This document shows positions 53,763 through 64,000 of a stretch of 64,000 bases of DNA, piece after piece. The notes under the pieces are model-generated. The model ran no database searches. It saw only the letters and a program-made list of their open reading frames with translations, and was not told the origin of the DNA. This DNA comes from Ectopseudomonas composti. Lineage in GTDB: Bacteria; Pseudomonadota; Gammaproteobacteria; Pseudomonadales; Pseudomonadaceae. The position numbers were made by a program, and so were the translations under genes. Position 1 is the first letter of the stretch. Every line of letters begins with the position of its first letter. Location: NCBI RefSeq assembly GCF_001567565.1, contig NZ_LSSW01000022.1:124001-188000 (forward strand), in the 5' to 3' direction.

Positions 53763-54557
53763 TCAGTCTTCCATGGCACCCATGGCGGTGGTGTTGAAGC
53801 CGCCGTCGACGTACATGATTTCACCGCTGATGCCCGAAGCGAGGTCGGAGCACAGGAAGGCACCGGCGTTGCCGACTTCCTCGATGGTGACGTTGCGGCG
53901 CAGCGGAGTCTGCTTCTCGTTGGCGGCCAGCATCTTGCGGAAGCTGGCGATGCCGCTGGCGGCCAGGGTGCGGATCGGGCCGGCGGAAATGGCGTTGACG
54001 CGGGTGCCTTCCGGGCCGAGGCTGCCGGCCAGGTAGCGAACGCCGGCCTCCAGGCTGGCCTTGGCCATGCCCATGACGTTGTAGTTGGGCATGGTGCGCT
54101 CGGCGCCCAGGTAGGAGAGGGTGAGCAGGCTGCCGTTGCGGCCTTTCATCATCTCGCGGCCGGCCTTGGCCAGTGCGACGAAGCTGTAGGCGCTGATGTC
54201 GTGGGCGATCTTGAAGCCTTCACGGGTGGTGACGTCGGTGAAGTCGCCGTTGAGCTGGTCGCCCGGAGCGAAGCCGACCGAGTGGACGATGCAGTCCAGG
54301 CCGTCCCATTTCTTGCTCAGCGCTTCGAATACCGAGGCGATTTCTTCGTCGTTGGCGACGTCACAAGGGAAGCACAGGTCGGCGTTGGAGCCCCAGCCGG
54401 CAGCGAAGTCTTCTACGCGGCCCTTGAGCTTCTCGTTCTGGTAGGTGAAAGCCAGCTCGGCACCTTCGCGGTGCATGGCCGCGGCGATGCCCGAGGCGAT
54501 GGACAGTTTGCTGGCAACGCCAACGATGAGTACGCGCTTACCGGTTAGAAAACCCAT
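53763..54557 (-). CDS. fabI: Enoyl-ACP reductase (NADH)
   Basis: A 264-residue SDR-type reductase that completes each fatty-acid elongation cycle; target of triclosan in other bacteria. The cofactor motif is [16 protein letters not shown], and the catalytic Tyr149 and Tyr159-x6-Lys166 are in [23 protein letters not shown]. It begins 28 bp after the nppD stop on the same strand, so it may be read with the npp operon, as in P. aeruginosa. Confidence 0.97.
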   Translation of the reverse strand: MGFLTGKRVLIVGVASKLSIASGIAAAMHREGAELAFTYQNEKLKGRVEDFAAGWGSNADLCFPCDVANDEEIASVFEALSKKWDGLDCIVHSVGFAPGDQLNGDFTDVTTREGFKIAHDISAYSFVALAKAGREMMKGRNGSLLTLSYLGAERTMPNYNVMGMAKASLEAGVRYLAGSLGPEGTRVNAISAGPIRTLAASGIASFRKMLAANEKQTPLRRNVTIEEVGNAGAFLCSDLASGISGEIMYVDGGFNTTAMGAMED

Positions 54558-54585
54558 TGTGCTATTCCTCTTCCTGTTTCAAGGA

Positions 54586-56199
54586 TCAGTGAGCCGTTGC
54601 CGGGGCCAGAAAAGCGGCGTCCAGCAACTGCTGCGTATAAGGGTGTTGCGGTGCGTTGAAGATCGACTCGGCAGACCCCTGTTCGACCACCTGGCCCTGC
54701 TTGACCACCATCAACTGGTGGCTCAGCGCTCTGACTACCGCCAGATCATGGCTGATAAACAGATAGGTCAGGTTGTACTTGGCCTGCAAGCCGCGCAACA
54801 ACTCCACCACCTGACGCTGCACCGTGCGGTCGAGCGCCGAAGTGGGCTCGTCCAGCAGGATCAGCGCCGGTTTCAACACCAGTGCCCGGGCAATGGCAAT
54901 CCGCTGCCGTTGCCCGCCAGAAAACTCGTGGGGGTAGCGATGCCGCGTTTGCGGATCCAGCCCTACCTCCAAAAGCGCGTCGATGATGGCTTGTTCCTGC
55001 TCCGCCTCGTTGCCCATACCGTGAATGCGCAGACCTTCACCGACGATCTGGCTCACCGACATGCGTGGGCTCAGGCTGCCGAAGGGGTCCTGAAACACCA
55101 CCTGCATCTGCCGCCGCAGCGGGCGTACTTCCTGCTGGCTGAGGCCCTGCAGCTGCTGGCCCTGGAAGCGGATATCACCGCGGCTGGCGAGCAGCCGCAG
55201 AATGGCCATGCCCAGCGTGGATTTACCGGAACCACTTTCGCCGACGATGCCCAGGGTCTGGCCCTGAGGCAGGCTGAAGTTGATGCCGTCCACCGCTTTG
55301 ACATGATCCACCGTCCGGCGCAGCAGGCCCTTCTTGATCGGGAACCATACGCGCAGGTCGTCCACTTCCAGCAACGGCTGGCCCACGGGGTTGGCCGCAG
55401 GGTCGCCGCTGGGTTCGGCACCGAGCAGTTCCTTGGTGTAGGGATGCTGCGGAGCCTGGAACAATTCTTCACACGACGCCTGTTCGACGACGCGACCGCG
55501 CTGCATGACACATACGCGATGGGCAATTCTGCGAACCAGGTTGAGATCGTGGCTGATCAGCAGCAGCGACATGCCCAGGCGCGCCTGCAGATCCTTGAGC
55601 AATTCGAGGATTTTCAGCTGTACGGTGACGTCCAGCGCAGTGGTGGGTTCGTCGGCGATCAGCAGTTGCGGCTCGTTGGCCAGGGCCATGGCGATCATCA
55701 CGCGCTGACGCTGGCCACCGGACAACTCATGGGGGTAGGCCTTCAGGCGCTTCTTCGGTTCGGGGATGCCGACCAGCTCCAGCAGCTCCAGGGTGCGCGC
55801 GCTGGCGGCCTTGCCGCGCAGCCCCTTGTGCAGGGCGAGCACCTCGTTGATCTGCTTCTCGATACTGTGCAAGGGGTTGAGCGAGGTCATCGGCTCCTGG
55901 AAGACCATGGCGATGCGATTGCCACGAATGCCGCGCAGACGGCCTTCGCCGAGCTTGAGCAGGTCCTCGCCGGCGTAGTCGATGCTGCCATGCGGATGGC
56001 GGGCGAGCGGGTAGGGCAGCAGGCGCAGGATCGAGTGCGCCGTGACCGATTTGCCCGAGCCGCTCTCGCCAACCAGGGCCAGGGTTTCGCCTTTGTGAAT
56101 GTCGAAGCTGACGCCGTCGACCACGCGCTGGCACTGCTGGCCCATGACGAACTCGACGGCCAGGTCGCGAACTTGCAGCAGGGTTTCGTTCTGGCTCAT
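54586..56199 (-). CDS. nppD: Peptide/nucleoside-peptide ABC transporter ATPase (two domains)
   Basis: A 537-residue fusion of two ABC ATPase domains, as in YejF. Domain 1 has [14 protein letters not shown] and [15 protein letters not shown] with [12 protein letters not shown]; domain 2 has [14 protein letters not shown] and [15 protein letters not shown] with [12 protein letters not shown], and both have SHDL switch histidines. It powers the npp importer. The start [10 protein letters not shown] at 56199 is one base past the nppC stop; a longer in-frame start at 56223 is rejected. Last gene of the npp operon. Confidence 0.93.
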   Translation of the reverse strand: MSQNETLLQVRDLAVEFVMGQQCQRVVDGVSFDIHKGETLALVGESGSGKSVTAHSILRLLPYPLARHPHGSIDYAGEDLLKLGEGRLRGIRGNRIAMVFQEPMTSLNPLHSIEKQINEVLALHKGLRGKAASARTLELLELVGIPEPKKRLKAYPHELSGGQRQRVMIAMALANEPQLLIADEPTTALDVTVQLKILELLKDLQARLGMSLLLISHDLNLVRRIAHRVCVMQRGRVVEQASCEELFQAPQHPYTKELLGAEPSGDPAANPVGQPLLEVDDLRVWFPIKKGLLRRTVDHVKAVDGINFSLPQGQTLGIVGESGSGKSTLGMAILRLLASRGDIRFQGQQLQGLSQQEVRPLRRQMQVVFQDPFGSLSPRMSVSQIVGEGLRIHGMGNEAEQEQAIIDALLEVGLDPQTRHRYPHEFSGGQRQRIAIARALVLKPALILLDEPTSALDRTVQRQVVELLRGLQAKYNLTYLFISHDLAVVRALSHQLMVVKQGQVVEQGSAESIFNAPQHPYTQQLLDAAFLAPATAH

Positions 56200-56200
56200 G

Positions 56201-57220
56201 TCATTTCCTCGGGTCGAAGGCATCGCGGGCGGCTTCGCCGATGAATACCAGCAGGCTCAGCATGATCGCCAGCACGGCGAATGCGCTGATGCCCAGCCAG
56301 GGCGCCTGCAGGTTGCTCTTGCCCTGCGCGACTAGCTCGCCGAGCGACGGCGCGCCGGGCGGCAGGCCGAAGCCGAGGAAGTCCAGAGCGGTCAGGGTGC
56401 CGATGGCACCGGTGAGGATGAAGGGCATGAAGGTCATGGTCGAGACCATGGCATTGGGCAGGATATGACGGAACATGATCGCCCCGTTGCCCATGCCCAG
56501 CGCCCGAGCCGCCCGCACGTACTCGAGGTTGCGGCCACGAAGGAATTCAGCGCGCACCACGTCGACCAGACTCATCCAGGAAAACAGCAGCATGATGCCC
56601 AGCAGCCACCAGAAGTTCGGTTGCACGAAGCTGGCGAGGATGATCAGCAGGTAGAGCACTGGTAGGCCCGACCAGATTTCCAGGAAGCGCTGGCCGAGCA
56701 GGTCGACCCAGCCGCCGTAGAAACCTTGCAGTGCACCGGCGATCACGCCGATCACCGAGCTGGCCAGGGTCAGGATCAGGGCGAACAGCACCGAGATGCG
56801 GAAGCCATAGATCACCCGTGCCAGCACGTCACGGCCCTGGTCGTCGGTGCCCAGCCAGTTCTGCGCCGAAGGTGGTGCGGGGGCCGGGACTTCCAGATCG
56901 TAGTTGATGCTGGAGTAGCTGAAGGGGATCGGCGGCCAGATCATCTTGCCGTCCTTTGCCGCGATCAGGTCCTGGATGTATGGGCTCTTGTAGTTGGCTT
57001 GCAGCGGAAATTCGCCGCCGAACACGGTTTCCGGGTAGCGCTTGAGCACCGGGAAATACCATTGCCCGTCGTAACGCACGGCCAGTGGCTTGTCGTTGGC
57101 GATCAGTTCGGCGCCCAGGCTCAGGCCGAACAGCAGGAGGAACAGCCATAGTGACCACCAGCCGCGTTTGTGCGCCTTGAAGCGGTCGAGGCGGCGTCGG
57201 TTGAGGGGGGAGAGTTTCAT
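56201..57220 (-). CDS. nppC: Npp ABC transporter permease (YejE-like)
   Basis: A 339-residue inner-membrane permease of the oligopeptide DppC/YejE type. It has a hydrophobic helix near residues 20-40, a long periplasmic segment, the NWLGTDDQGRDVLARVIYG motif characteristic of this group (about 118-136), and the EAA loop in EYVRAARALGMGNGAIMFRHILPNA. Two bases separate it from nppB and one from nppD. It pairs with NppB to form the channel. Confidence 0.93.
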   Translation of the reverse strand: MKLSPLNRRRLDRFKAHKRGWWSLWLFLLLFGLSLGAELIANDKPLAVRYDGQWYFPVLKRYPETVFGGEFPLQANYKSPYIQDLIAAKDGKMIWPPIPFSYSSINYDLEVPAPAPPSAQNWLGTDDQGRDVLARVIYGFRISVLFALILTLASSVIGVIAGALQGFYGGWVDLLGQRFLEIWSGLPVLYLLIILASFVQPNFWWLLGIMLLFSWMSLVDVVRAEFLRGRNLEYVRAARALGMGNGAIMFRHILPNAMVSTMTFMPFILTGAIGTLTALDFLGFGLPPGAPSLGELVAQGKSNLQAPWLGISAFAVLAIMLSLLVFIGEAARDAFDPRK

Positions 57221-57222
57221 GC

Positions 57223-58296
57223 TCAGCCCTCCCTGCTTTCGAAGTCGATGCGAGGATCGACCAGGGTGTAGGTAATGTCACCGATCAATTTCACGACCAG
57301 CCCCAGCAAGGTGAAGATGAACAGGGTGCCGAACACCACCGGATAGTCGCGGTTGATCGCCGCCTCGAAGCTCATCAGGCCCAGGCCGTCGAGGGAGAAG
57401 ATCACCTCGATCAGCAGGGAGCCGGTGAAGAAGATGCCGATGAAGGCGGCGGGGAAGCCGGCGATGATCAGCAGCATGGCGTTGCGGAACACATGACCGT
57501 AAAGCACGCGGTGATTGGTCAGGCCCTTGGCGCGGGCGGTCACCACATACTGTTTGTTGATCTCGTCGAGGAAGCTGTTCTTGGTCAGCAGGGTAAGGGT
57601 GGCGAAGTTGCCGATCACCAGCGCAGTGACTGGCAGCACCAGGTGCCAGAAATAATCGAGAATCTTGCCGCCTAGGCTGAGTTGTTCGAAGTTGTTCGAG
57701 GTCAGCCCGCGCAGCGGGAACCAGTCCCAGTAGCTGCCACCGGCGAACAACACGATGAGCAGGATGGCGAAGAGGAAGGCCGGAATGGCGTAGCCGATGA
57801 TGATCGCTGAACTGGTCCAGACATCGAAGGCACTGCCATGGCGGGTGGCCTTGGCGATGCCCAGGGGGATGGAGACCAGATACATGATCAGGGTGCTCCA
57901 CAGGCCAAGCGAGATCGAGACCGGCATCTTTTCGATGATCAGGTCGATGACCTGCGCATCGCGGAAGAAACTGGAGCCGAAATCCAGTTGCGCGTAGTTC
58001 TTGAGCATGATCCAGAAACGTTCCGGCGCCGACTTGTCGAAGCCGTACATCTTCTCGATTTCCTTGATCAGCTGCGGGTCGAGGCCCTGGGCGCCGCGAT
58101 AGTTGGAGCCGGCCACCGAGACCTCGGCGCCACCACCGGCGATGCGGCTGGTGGCGCCCTCGAAGCCCTCCAGCTTGGCGATCATCTGCTCGACCGGGCC
58201 GCCAGGCGCGGCCTGGATGATGATGAAGTTGATCACCAGAATGCCGAACAGGGTCGGGATGATCAGCAGCAGGCGGCGCAAGATATAGGCCAGCAT
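57223..58296 (-). CDS. nppB: Npp ABC transporter permease (YejB-like)
   Basis: A 357-residue inner-membrane permease starting [28 protein letters not shown], typical of DppB/YejB proteins. A long periplasmic loop (about 30-120) and an EAA loop ([26 protein letters not shown]) are present. It follows nppA2 by one base. In P. aeruginosa the homologous system imports peptidyl-nucleoside antibiotics, and the E. coli relative YejABEF imports microcin C. Confidence 0.93.
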   Translation of the reverse strand: MLAYILRRLLLIIPTLFGILVINFIIIQAAPGGPVEQMIAKLEGFEGATSRIAGGGAEVSVAGSNYRGAQGLDPQLIKEIEKMYGFDKSAPERFWIMLKNYAQLDFGSSFFRDAQVIDLIIEKMPVSISLGLWSTLIMYLVSIPLGIAKATRHGSAFDVWTSSAIIIGYAIPAFLFAILLIVLFAGGSYWDWFPLRGLTSNNFEQLSLGGKILDYFWHLVLPVTALVIGNFATLTLLTKNSFLDEINKQYVVTARAKGLTNHRVLYGHVFRNAMLLIIAGFPAAFIGIFFTGSLLIEVIFSLDGLGLMSFEAAINRDYPVVFGTLFIFTLLGLVVKLIGDITYTLVDPRIDFESREG

Positions 58297-58297
58297 G

Positions 58298-60145
58298 TTA
58301 TTGCTCCGCCTGTTCTGCGGCTGGTTGCTGGGCCTCGTTTGGCTGCTCCAGGCCTGGGCGTACCCACCAGGTGTGCAGGCCGATGTCGTAGAGCGGCGTC
58401 ACCTTCGGATGCTCGAAGCGGTTCCAGTAGGCAACACGCCAGGTCTTGATATGCCAGTTGGGGATCACGTAGTAGCCCCACAGCAATGCGCGATCCAGCG
58501 ACCGGGTGTGGGCGATCAGGTTCTGCCGCGAGTCGGCGTTGATCAGCCCTTCGACCAGTTGGTCGATGGCCGGGTCTTTCAGGCCGATGTAGTTACGGCT
58601 GCCCGGGTTGTCGGCGCTGGAGGAGTGCCAGTATTCACGCTGTTCGTTGCCCGGCGAGTTGGACTGGCCGAAACCGCCGACGATCATGTCGAAATCACGC
58701 GAGCGCAGGCGGTTGATGTACTGCGAAACGTCGACCCGGCGGATCACCATCTCGATGCCGAGGTCGGCCAGGTTGCGCTTGAAGGGCAGCAGCACGCGCT
58801 CGAACTCGGTCTGCGCGAGCAGGAATTCGAAACTGACCGGCTGGCCATTGGCGTCGAGCATGTGATCGCCATCGATGCGCCAGCCGGCCTGCTGCAGCAA
58901 CTGATAGGCGCGGCGCTGCTGTTCGCGGATGATGCCGCTGCCGTCGGTGACCGGCACGCGGAATTCTTCGTTGAACACTTCGGCTGGAACCTTGCCGCGC
59001 AGCGGTTCGAGGATCGCCAGTTCGTCTTCGCCAGGCAGCCCCCGCGAGCCCAGTTCGGAGTTGTCGAAGTAGCTGCGGGTGCGGATGTAGGCGCCGTTGA
59101 ACAGGCGCTTGTTGGCCCATTCGAAGTCGAACAGCAGGCCCAGCGCCTCACGCACGCGGCGATCCTGGAACTGAGGGCGGCGGGTGTTGAAGATGAAGCC
59201 CTGCATCCCTGTCGGGTTGCGGTTCTGGATTTCTTCCTTGATCAGCTGGCCATTGGCGACCGCCGGGGTGTTGTAGGCAGTGGCCCAGTTCTTCGCGCTG
59301 GTTTCCAGCCAGTAGTCGAACTGGCCTGCCTTGAGCGCCTCCAGGGCCACGGTGTTGTCGCGGTAGTAGTCGATCTGGATGGTGTCGAAGTTGTAGAAGC
59401 CACGGCTCACCGGCAAGTCCTTGGCCCACCAGTCCTTGACCCGCTCGTAGCGGATGCTGCGGCCGGGCTGGACGCGACCGACCTTGTACGGACCACTGCC
59501 CAGCGGCACATCCAGGTTGCTCTTGCTGAAGTCGCGCTCGGCCCACCAGTGTTTGGGCAGAATCGGTAGTTGGCCGACGATCAGCGGTAACTCGCGATTG
59601 CCGGCATGCTTGAACACGAAGCGCACGCTGCGTGGCGACTCCACTTCCACCTGGGCGACGTCGGCGTAGTAGCCACGATACATCGGCGCGCCTTTTTCCA
59701 TCAGCGTATCGAAGGTGAATTTCACGTCTTCGGCGGTGATCGGCGTGCCGTCGTGAAAGCGCGCCTCCTTGCGAATCAGAAAGCGCACCCAGGCATTGTC
59801 GGGCGCCTTCTCGATCTTCTCGGCTACCAGACCATAGGCGGTGAAGGGCTCATCCATGCTCTGTACGGCCAGGGTGTCGTAGATCAGGTTGATCTCGTCG
59901 GCGGACACGCCTTTGCTGATGAACGGGTTGAGGCTGTCGAAGCCACCGAAGCCGGCTTCGCGGAAGGTGCCGCCCTTGGGCGCGTCGGGGTTGGTGTATT
60001 CGAAGTGGGTGAAATTGGCGGGGTATTTGGGCGGCTCGTCATAGAGCGTGACGGCGTGCTTGGGGGCGGCGAAGGCCAGGCCGGCGAGGCCGAGCAGAAT
60101 GAGGCTGCTACCGTGAAGCAGGAAACTGCGCAGCGGGTGGGTCAT
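58298..60145 (-). CDS. nppA2: Npp substrate-binding protein 2 (YejA-like)
   Basis: A 615-residue periplasmic peptide-binding protein (SBP family 5) with an N-terminal signal peptide ending GLAFA-AP. Family blocks include [51 protein letters not shown] and [20 protein letters not shown]. The start [12 protein letters not shown] overlaps the nppA1 stop by four bases (ATGA). It is one of two tandem paralogous binding proteins in the operon. Confidence 0.93.
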   Translation of the reverse strand: MTHPLRSFLLHGSSLILLGLAGLAFAAPKHAVTLYDEPPKYPANFTHFEYTNPDAPKGGTFREAGFGGFDSLNPFISKGVSADEINLIYDTLAVQSMDEPFTAYGLVAEKIEKAPDNAWVRFLIRKEARFHDGTPITAEDVKFTFDTLMEKGAPMYRGYYADVAQVEVESPRSVRFVFKHAGNRELPLIVGQLPILPKHWWAERDFSKSNLDVPLGSGPYKVGRVQPGRSIRYERVKDWWAKDLPVSRGFYNFDTIQIDYYRDNTVALEALKAGQFDYWLETSAKNWATAYNTPAVANGQLIKEEIQNRNPTGMQGFIFNTRRPQFQDRRVREALGLLFDFEWANKRLFNGAYIRTRSYFDNSELGSRGLPGEDELAILEPLRGKVPAEVFNEEFRVPVTDGSGIIREQQRRAYQLLQQAGWRIDGDHMLDANGQPVSFEFLLAQTEFERVLLPFKRNLADLGIEMVIRRVDVSQYINRLRSRDFDMIVGGFGQSNSPGNEQREYWHSSSADNPGSRNYIGLKDPAIDQLVEGLINADSRQNLIAHTRSLDRALLWGYYVIPNWHIKTWRVAYWNRFEHPKVTPLYDIGLHTWWVRPGLEQPNEAQQPAAEQAEQ

Positions 60146-61971
60146 CGAGGGTTCTCCGTTGGCTTCAGCCACCAGGTGCGCAGGCCCAGCGTGTAGGGCG
60201 GCGTGGTGACGAAGGCGAACCGGTTGCGGTACGCCAGGCGGTGATAGTTGATGTACCAGTTGGGAATGCTGTAGTGCTGCCAGAGCAGGACCCGGTCGAG
60301 GGCGCGAGCGGCGGCGATCTGCTCGTCGCGGGTCTGCGCCGAGAGCAGCTTGTCGATCATTTCGTCGACCACCGGATCGTTGACGCCTGCGTAGTTCTTG
60401 CCGCCCTTGACGTTAACCTGACTGGAATGGAAATACAGCGATTGCTCCAGGCCCGGACTGAGGGTTTGCGGCAGGGTCAGCAAAATCATGTCGTAGTCGA
60501 ACTGGTCGAGGCGTTGCTTGTACTGGGCGCGGTCGACGGTGCGCAGGTTGGCCTGTATGCCGATGCTGGCAAGGTTGGCGGTATAGGGCTGGAGAATGCG
60601 TTCGAGGCTGGGGTTGACCAGCATGATCTCGAATTCGAGACGTTGGCCTCGGGCATTGCGCAGTTCCTGGCCGACGGGTTTCCAGCCGGCTTCGGCCAAT
60701 AGACCGAGGGCGCGACGCAAGGTTTCCCGCGGGATGCCGCGCCCATCGGTTACCGGCTGCTTCGGCGCCTCGGTGAACAGGCGCGCGGGCAGTTTGTCGC
60801 GGTGCGGTGACAGCAGCAGCCATTCCGCACCCTCGGGCTTGCCGGTGGCCGAGAACTCGCTGTTGGGGTAATAGCTGGCGGCGCGCATGTAGGCGTTGTT
60901 GAACAGGGTGCGATTGGTCCACTCGAAATCGAACATCATCCCCAGCGCTTCGCGCACCCTGCGGTCGCTGAATATCTCACGGCGCGTGTTCATGAACAGC
61001 GCCTGGGTCTGGGTCGGGATCTGGTGCGGTATCTCGGCGCGAACCACGTCACCACGGGTCACGGCCGGAAAGCGATAACCGTTGCTCCAGTTCTTTGCCT
61101 GATTCTCGATGTAGAAATCGAATTCGCCGGCCTTGAAGGCTTCGAAGGCGACATGGTTGTCGCGGTAGAACTCCACTTCGATACGGTCGAAGTTGTACTT
61201 GCCGCGATTGACCGGCAGGTCCTTGCCCCACCAGTCCTTCACCCGTTCGAACACCAGGCGGCGGCCCGGCACCACCTGGACGATGCGATAGGGCCCGCTG
61301 CCCAGTGGCGCATCGAAGGTGGTGCTCTTGAAGTCGCGGTCCTTCCAGTAGTGCTGCGGCAACACCGGTAGTTCACCCAGGCGCAGGATCAGCAGCGGGT
61401 TGCCGGCGCGCTTGAAGACGAAGCGGATGCGATGACGGCCAAGAATGTCGACGCGCTTCACTTCCTGCAGGTTGGTGCGGTATTGCGGGTGGCCGTCACT
61501 GCGTAGCAGGCGATAGGAAAACGCCACGTCGTAGGCTGTGATGGGTTTGCCGTCGTGAAAGCGTGCTTCCGGTCGCAGGTTGAACACCACCCAGCTGCGG
61601 TCCTCGCTGTATTCGACGCTTTTGGCGATCAGGCCGTAGCTCGAAGCCGGCTCATCACCCGAAGGGTCATAGGCGCCGGTGCCGACCATCAGGGGTTCGT
61701 TCAGCTCGTTGGCGCCATATTGCAGGAAGTGCGCTGTGCTGATCGGACTGCTGCCCTTGAAGGTGTAGGGGTTGAGCGTATCGAATGTGCCGGACGCCAT
61801 GATGCGCAACGTGCCACCTTTGGGCGCATCGGGGTTGACCCAGTCGAAATGACTGAAGCTGGCGGGGTACTTGAGTGTCCCGAACTGGGCGTAGCCGTGG
61901 CTCTCGCTGATAGTCGCAGAGGCGGGAAAGCTCAAGGCCAGGCTGAGGAACAGCAGTAGGAGGGGACGCAT
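60142..61971 (-). CDS. nppA1: Npp substrate-binding protein 1 (YejA-like)
   Basis: A 609-residue periplasmic binding protein of SBP family 5, paralogous to the next gene (shared blocks [36 protein letters not shown] and RVREALGMMFDFEWTNRTLF). The signal peptide is about 1-19 (MRPLLLLFLSLALSFPASA). The Met at 61971 gives a clean signal peptide; an ATG seven codons upstream (61992) is an alternative, and both have weak ribosome sites. It heads the nppA1-A2-B-C-D operon and is divergent from the HDOD gene. Confidence 0.92.
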   Translation of the reverse strand: MRPLLLLFLSLALSFPASATISESHGYAQFGTLKYPASFSHFDWVNPDAPKGGTLRIMASGTFDTLNPYTFKGSSPISTAHFLQYGANELNEPLMVGTGAYDPSGDEPASSYGLIAKSVEYSEDRSWVVFNLRPEARFHDGKPITAYDVAFSYRLLRSDGHPQYRTNLQEVKRVDILGRHRIRFVFKRAGNPLLILRLGELPVLPQHYWKDRDFKSTTFDAPLGSGPYRIVQVVPGRRLVFERVKDWWGKDLPVNRGKYNFDRIEVEFYRDNHVAFEAFKAGEFDFYIENQAKNWSNGYRFPAVTRGDVVRAEIPHQIPTQTQALFMNTRREIFSDRRVREALGMMFDFEWTNRTLFNNAYMRAASYYPNSEFSATGKPEGAEWLLLSPHRDKLPARLFTEAPKQPVTDGRGIPRETLRRALGLLAEAGWKPVGQELRNARGQRLEFEIMLVNPSLERILQPYTANLASIGIQANLRTVDRAQYKQRLDQFDYDMILLTLPQTLSPGLEQSLYFHSSQVNVKGGKNYAGVNDPVVDEMIDKLLSAQTRDEQIAAARALDRVLLWQHYSIPNWYINYHRLAYRNRFAFVTTPPYTLGLRTWWLKPTENPR

Positions 61972-62119
61972 CGGGCGTGAGATCCGATCCATGGCGGCGT
62001 TTGGGCTTCTGGGGCGGTACAGTAACAGCTTGTATCGGCAGGAAAAAGAGTGCCGTGGCGGGCGGTCGCCCGTGACGCTTTGGCATACACTTGCAGCAGA
62101 CGTCACGAGGGCACGAACT

Positions 62120-63562
62120 TTGTCGGAACATAGCCATGGTCTGCAGTCATGGATTGATCGCTTCAACCAAGCCGAACTGCCCGCGCTGGCCTCGGTGGTA
62201 CAGGATCTACAGCGCCTGGCGCAGCAGGAGTCTGCCTCGGTACAGCAACTGGCCGATGTGTTACTGCGTGATGCCGCGCTGACCTCCAAGGTGCTGCGGG
62301 TGGCCAACAGCGTTTATTACAACCCCTCGCAAGAAGCCATCAAGACCATTTCGCGGGCCATCGTGCTGATCGGTTTCGACAACGTTCGGCTGATCTGTCT
62401 TTCCGTCAGTCTGATCGACGGTTTGCTTACCCGCGCGCCACGTGAACAACTGCAGACGCTGCTCGCGCGTTCCTTTCACGCTGCCGTGCAGGCACGCAAC
62501 ATGGCCAGCTATGTGATTGCCGGGCATGCCGAAGAGGTGTTCATCGCGGCGTTGCTGCATCACCTGGGCGAGCTCGCGTTCTGGGGCTGTGGCGGGGCGC
62601 AGGCCGACGAGCTGGCCGCTGCTCTTGAGCGCCCGGGTGTCGATGCCGATGAGGCCGTGCGCGAAATACTCGGTACCAGCTTCCGGCAACTGACCCAGGC
62701 ACTGCTGAAAAGCTGGAGTCTGGGTGAGACCGCCAGCCTGGCACAGGCCGGCGCCAGCCCTCATGATCCGGCGGCTTATGCGGTACAGCTGGGAGTGCGC
62801 ATCAGCGAGGCAGCGCTCGAAGGCTGGGACTGCGCGGAGATGGACAGTGCTATGGGCAAGGTGGCCGCCTTTATCGGTCTGGCGCCGGAAGAAGCCCTGC
62901 AGCAGGTGTTGGCCAGCGCAGACGAGGCGGTCAAGGTCGCCTCGACCTTCGGTGCCAGCAAGCTTTGCAAGCTGATCCCCAGCACTGACCCCGAGCATAT
63001 TCGTCAACAGCAGGAGGCGCGCCGCGCGCAGTTGTTGCAGCCGGATCTGCTGGTGATGCAGCAGGCCCTGCAGGATCTCGGGTTGATGGTTAGTGCCAGA
63101 GGCGACGTCGGTTTGGTGCTCGATACCCTGTTGCAAGGTCTGCACCGCGGCGCCGGCCTGGAGCGGGTGATGCTCACGGTGCTGGCCGATGGGCAAAGCC
63201 GCTTTCGCGCCAAGCGGGTAATAGGTGAGAAGACTCAGCACTGGCTGGAGGACTTCGTGCTGCCGGCCGAACAGGCGGAGCAGCCGCATATCTTCAGTTA
63301 TGCGTTGCGCCATCGTGAGGCGATCTGGATGGGCGTGCCCGCCAGCTACAACCTGGCCGAGCTGGTGACCCAGCCAATTCGACGCAGCCTCGGCGGCGGC
63401 ATGTTCTTCATCGCACCGATCCTCGCCGGTACGCGGGAGATCGGGGTGCTCTATGCCGATAGTCGATTGTCCGGGCGAGCGCTACGGCATGAGCAGTTCG
63501 TGGCGTTTCAGCGCTTCACGCAACTGACCGGCCGCTGCCTGGAAGCGATCAGCAAGCGCTGA
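62120..63562 (+). CDS. HDOD-domain signalling protein with GAF-like C-terminus
   Basis: A 480-residue cytoplasmic protein with an N-terminal HDOD domain (about 15-210): ELPALASVVQDLQRLAQ, LRDAALTSKVLRVANSVYYN and AIVLIGFDNVRLICLSVSL, then FIAALLHHLGELAFW. The C-terminal third (about 330-480) resembles a GAF module. HDOD proteins act in chemotaxis, type IV pili or cyclic-di-GMP networks but have no catalytic HD residues. The start is taken as the TTG at 62120, with GAGGG nine bases upstream; longer in-frame starts would overlap the nppA1 promoter and start. Its stop abuts the mltD stop (TGATCA). Confidence 0.85.
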   Translation: MSEHSHGLQSWIDRFNQAELPALASVVQDLQRLAQQESASVQQLADVLLRDAALTSKVLRVANSVYYNPSQEAIKTISRAIVLIGFDNVRLICLSVSLIDGLLTRAPREQLQTLLARSFHAAVQARNMASYVIAGHAEEVFIAALLHHLGELAFWGCGGAQADELAAALERPGVDADEAVREILGTSFRQLTQALLKSWSLGETASLAQAGASPHDPAAYAVQLGVRISEAALEGWDCAEMDSAMGKVAAFIGLAPEEALQQVLASADEAVKVASTFGASKLCKLIPSTDPEHIRQQQEARRAQLLQPDLLVMQQALQDLGLMVSARGDVGLVLDTLLQGLHRGAGLERVMLTVLADGQSRFRAKRVIGEKTQHWLEDFVLPAEQAEQPHIFSYALRHREAIWMGVPASYNLAELVTQPIRRSLGGGMFFIAPILAGTREIGVLYADSRLSGRALRHEQFVAFQRFTQLTGRCLEAISKR

Positions 63563-64000
63563 TCAGGGCAGGTAGAGGGTCAGCATTTCGCCTGGGCGCA
63601 GGGTTTCGGTGCGCGGATTCCAGGCTTGCAGGCGCTTGAGGTCGATCTTGAAGCGCTTGGCGATCACGTACAGCGAATCGCCGTGCTGCACGCGGTAGTA
63701 GGTGGCCTTGTCGTGCGCGCGCGAGCTGCTGCGAGTGTTGCTGGCGACCTGCGCGCCGTTATCTGCCGCCGCCAGACTGAGCACCTGGCCGACTTTCAGC
63801 TGATTGCCTTGCAGCTTGTTCCAGCGCTTCAGGTCATGCACCGCAACCTGGTTGGCGCGAGCGATCTGCCACAGGCTGTCGCCGTTCTTCACCTGATAGG
63901 TGCGCCTGCTCGTGCTCTGGGCGACGTTACGCTGTTGATACAGCGGCTCGCTCGGCTGGGCGCCGGGTTTGCCCGGAATGGTCAGCTCCTGGCCGATGCT
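63563..64000 (-). CDS. mltD: Membrane-bound lytic murein transglycosylase D, C-terminal part
   Basis: The last 145 codons of a leftward gene cut by the right edge. Two full LysM repeats are visible: TYQVKNGDSLWQIARANQV...LKVGQVLSLA (about 63762-63907) and TYYRVQHGDSLYVIAKRFKI...LRPGEMLTLYLP, with the tail of another (IGQELTIPG) at the edge. A chain of LysM repeats at the C-terminus is the MltD architecture, and P. aeruginosa has mltD next to the npp operon. The lytic transglycosylase domain lies outside the window, so the call leans on synteny. Confidence 0.85.
   Translation of the reverse strand, partial: SIGQELTIPGKPGAQPSEPLYQQRNVAQSTSRRTYQVKNGDSLWQIARANQVAVHDLKRWNKLQGNQLKVGQVLSLAAADNGAQVASNTRSSSRAHDKATYYRVQHGDSLYVIAKRFKIDLKRLQAWNPRTETLRPGEMLTLYLP

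Overview
The window comes from a gamma-proteobacterial Pseudomonas, probably the P. mendocina/oleovorans/alcaliphila side of the genus. The evidence is high-GC coding sequence, ANR-type, sigma-54 and RpoH promoter motifs, and a gene order that from memory follows P. aeruginosa PAO1 PA1785-PA1812 (nasT, nasS, acnB, usp, ppiB, lpxH, glnS, cysS, folD, tRNAs, tig, clpP, clpX, lon, hupB, ppiD, fabI, nppDCBA2A1, mltD). No phage, plasmid, CRISPR array or intact insertion sequence was seen. The species call is inference.

Layout. 1-315: start of ccoN (cbb3 oxidase), leftward. 417-4598: an alpha/beta hydrolase, then an ATP-grasp / alpha-E / transglutaminase operon of unknown product. 4685-6964: periplasmic cytochrome c plus rhodanese pair, an AEC transporter and a tiny membrane peptide. 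7420-10931: a beta-oxidation pair (thiolase and FadB-like protein). 11101-14911: two tiny ORFs, a glutamine amidotransferase, plsC and alaC. 15045-18353: a PLP decarboxylase and the nitrate-sensing pair nasT/nasS. 18607-21216: acnB with a long structured leader. 21763-27426: DUF1289, tandem universal stress protein, miaE, MFS/LysR pair, lpxH and ppiB. 27587-30636: glnS-cysS. 30698-41826: accessory block with a LysR/SDR pair, a class C beta-lactamase, and a sigma-54 activator divergent from a six-gene glycerol-type ABC importer. 41926-43380: folD and tRNA-Arg, -His, -Leu. 43507-51938: the protein quality-control block tig-clpP-clpX-lon-hupB-ppiD. 51992-61971: PLD-family lipoprotein, fabI and the five-gene npp peptide/nucleoside-antibiotic importer. 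62120-64000: HDOD signalling protein and the C-terminus of mltD.

The most striking signal is the nasS leader (18406-18525). A sigma-54 promoter precedes two RNA hairpins whose hexaloops carry A at position 1 and G at position 4, the signature bound by ANTAR proteins. The second hairpin overlaps the 5' arm of a strong intrinsic terminator. NasT, encoded in the same operon, is an ANTAR protein, so the sensor operon appears to regulate itself by antitermination. Other notable signals are an ABC importer whose two different ATPases keep one consensus and one degenerate ATP site, a TGTTCA repeat array plus -24/-12 promoter in front of it, a 139-nt nested inverted repeat in the acnB leader, a MITE-like repeat with a decayed relative elsewhere in the window, matched RpoH promoters in front of clpX and lon, and a near-ideal ANR promoter for the universal stress gene.

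All functional calls rest on reading motifs and remembered family sequences. No database search was run.
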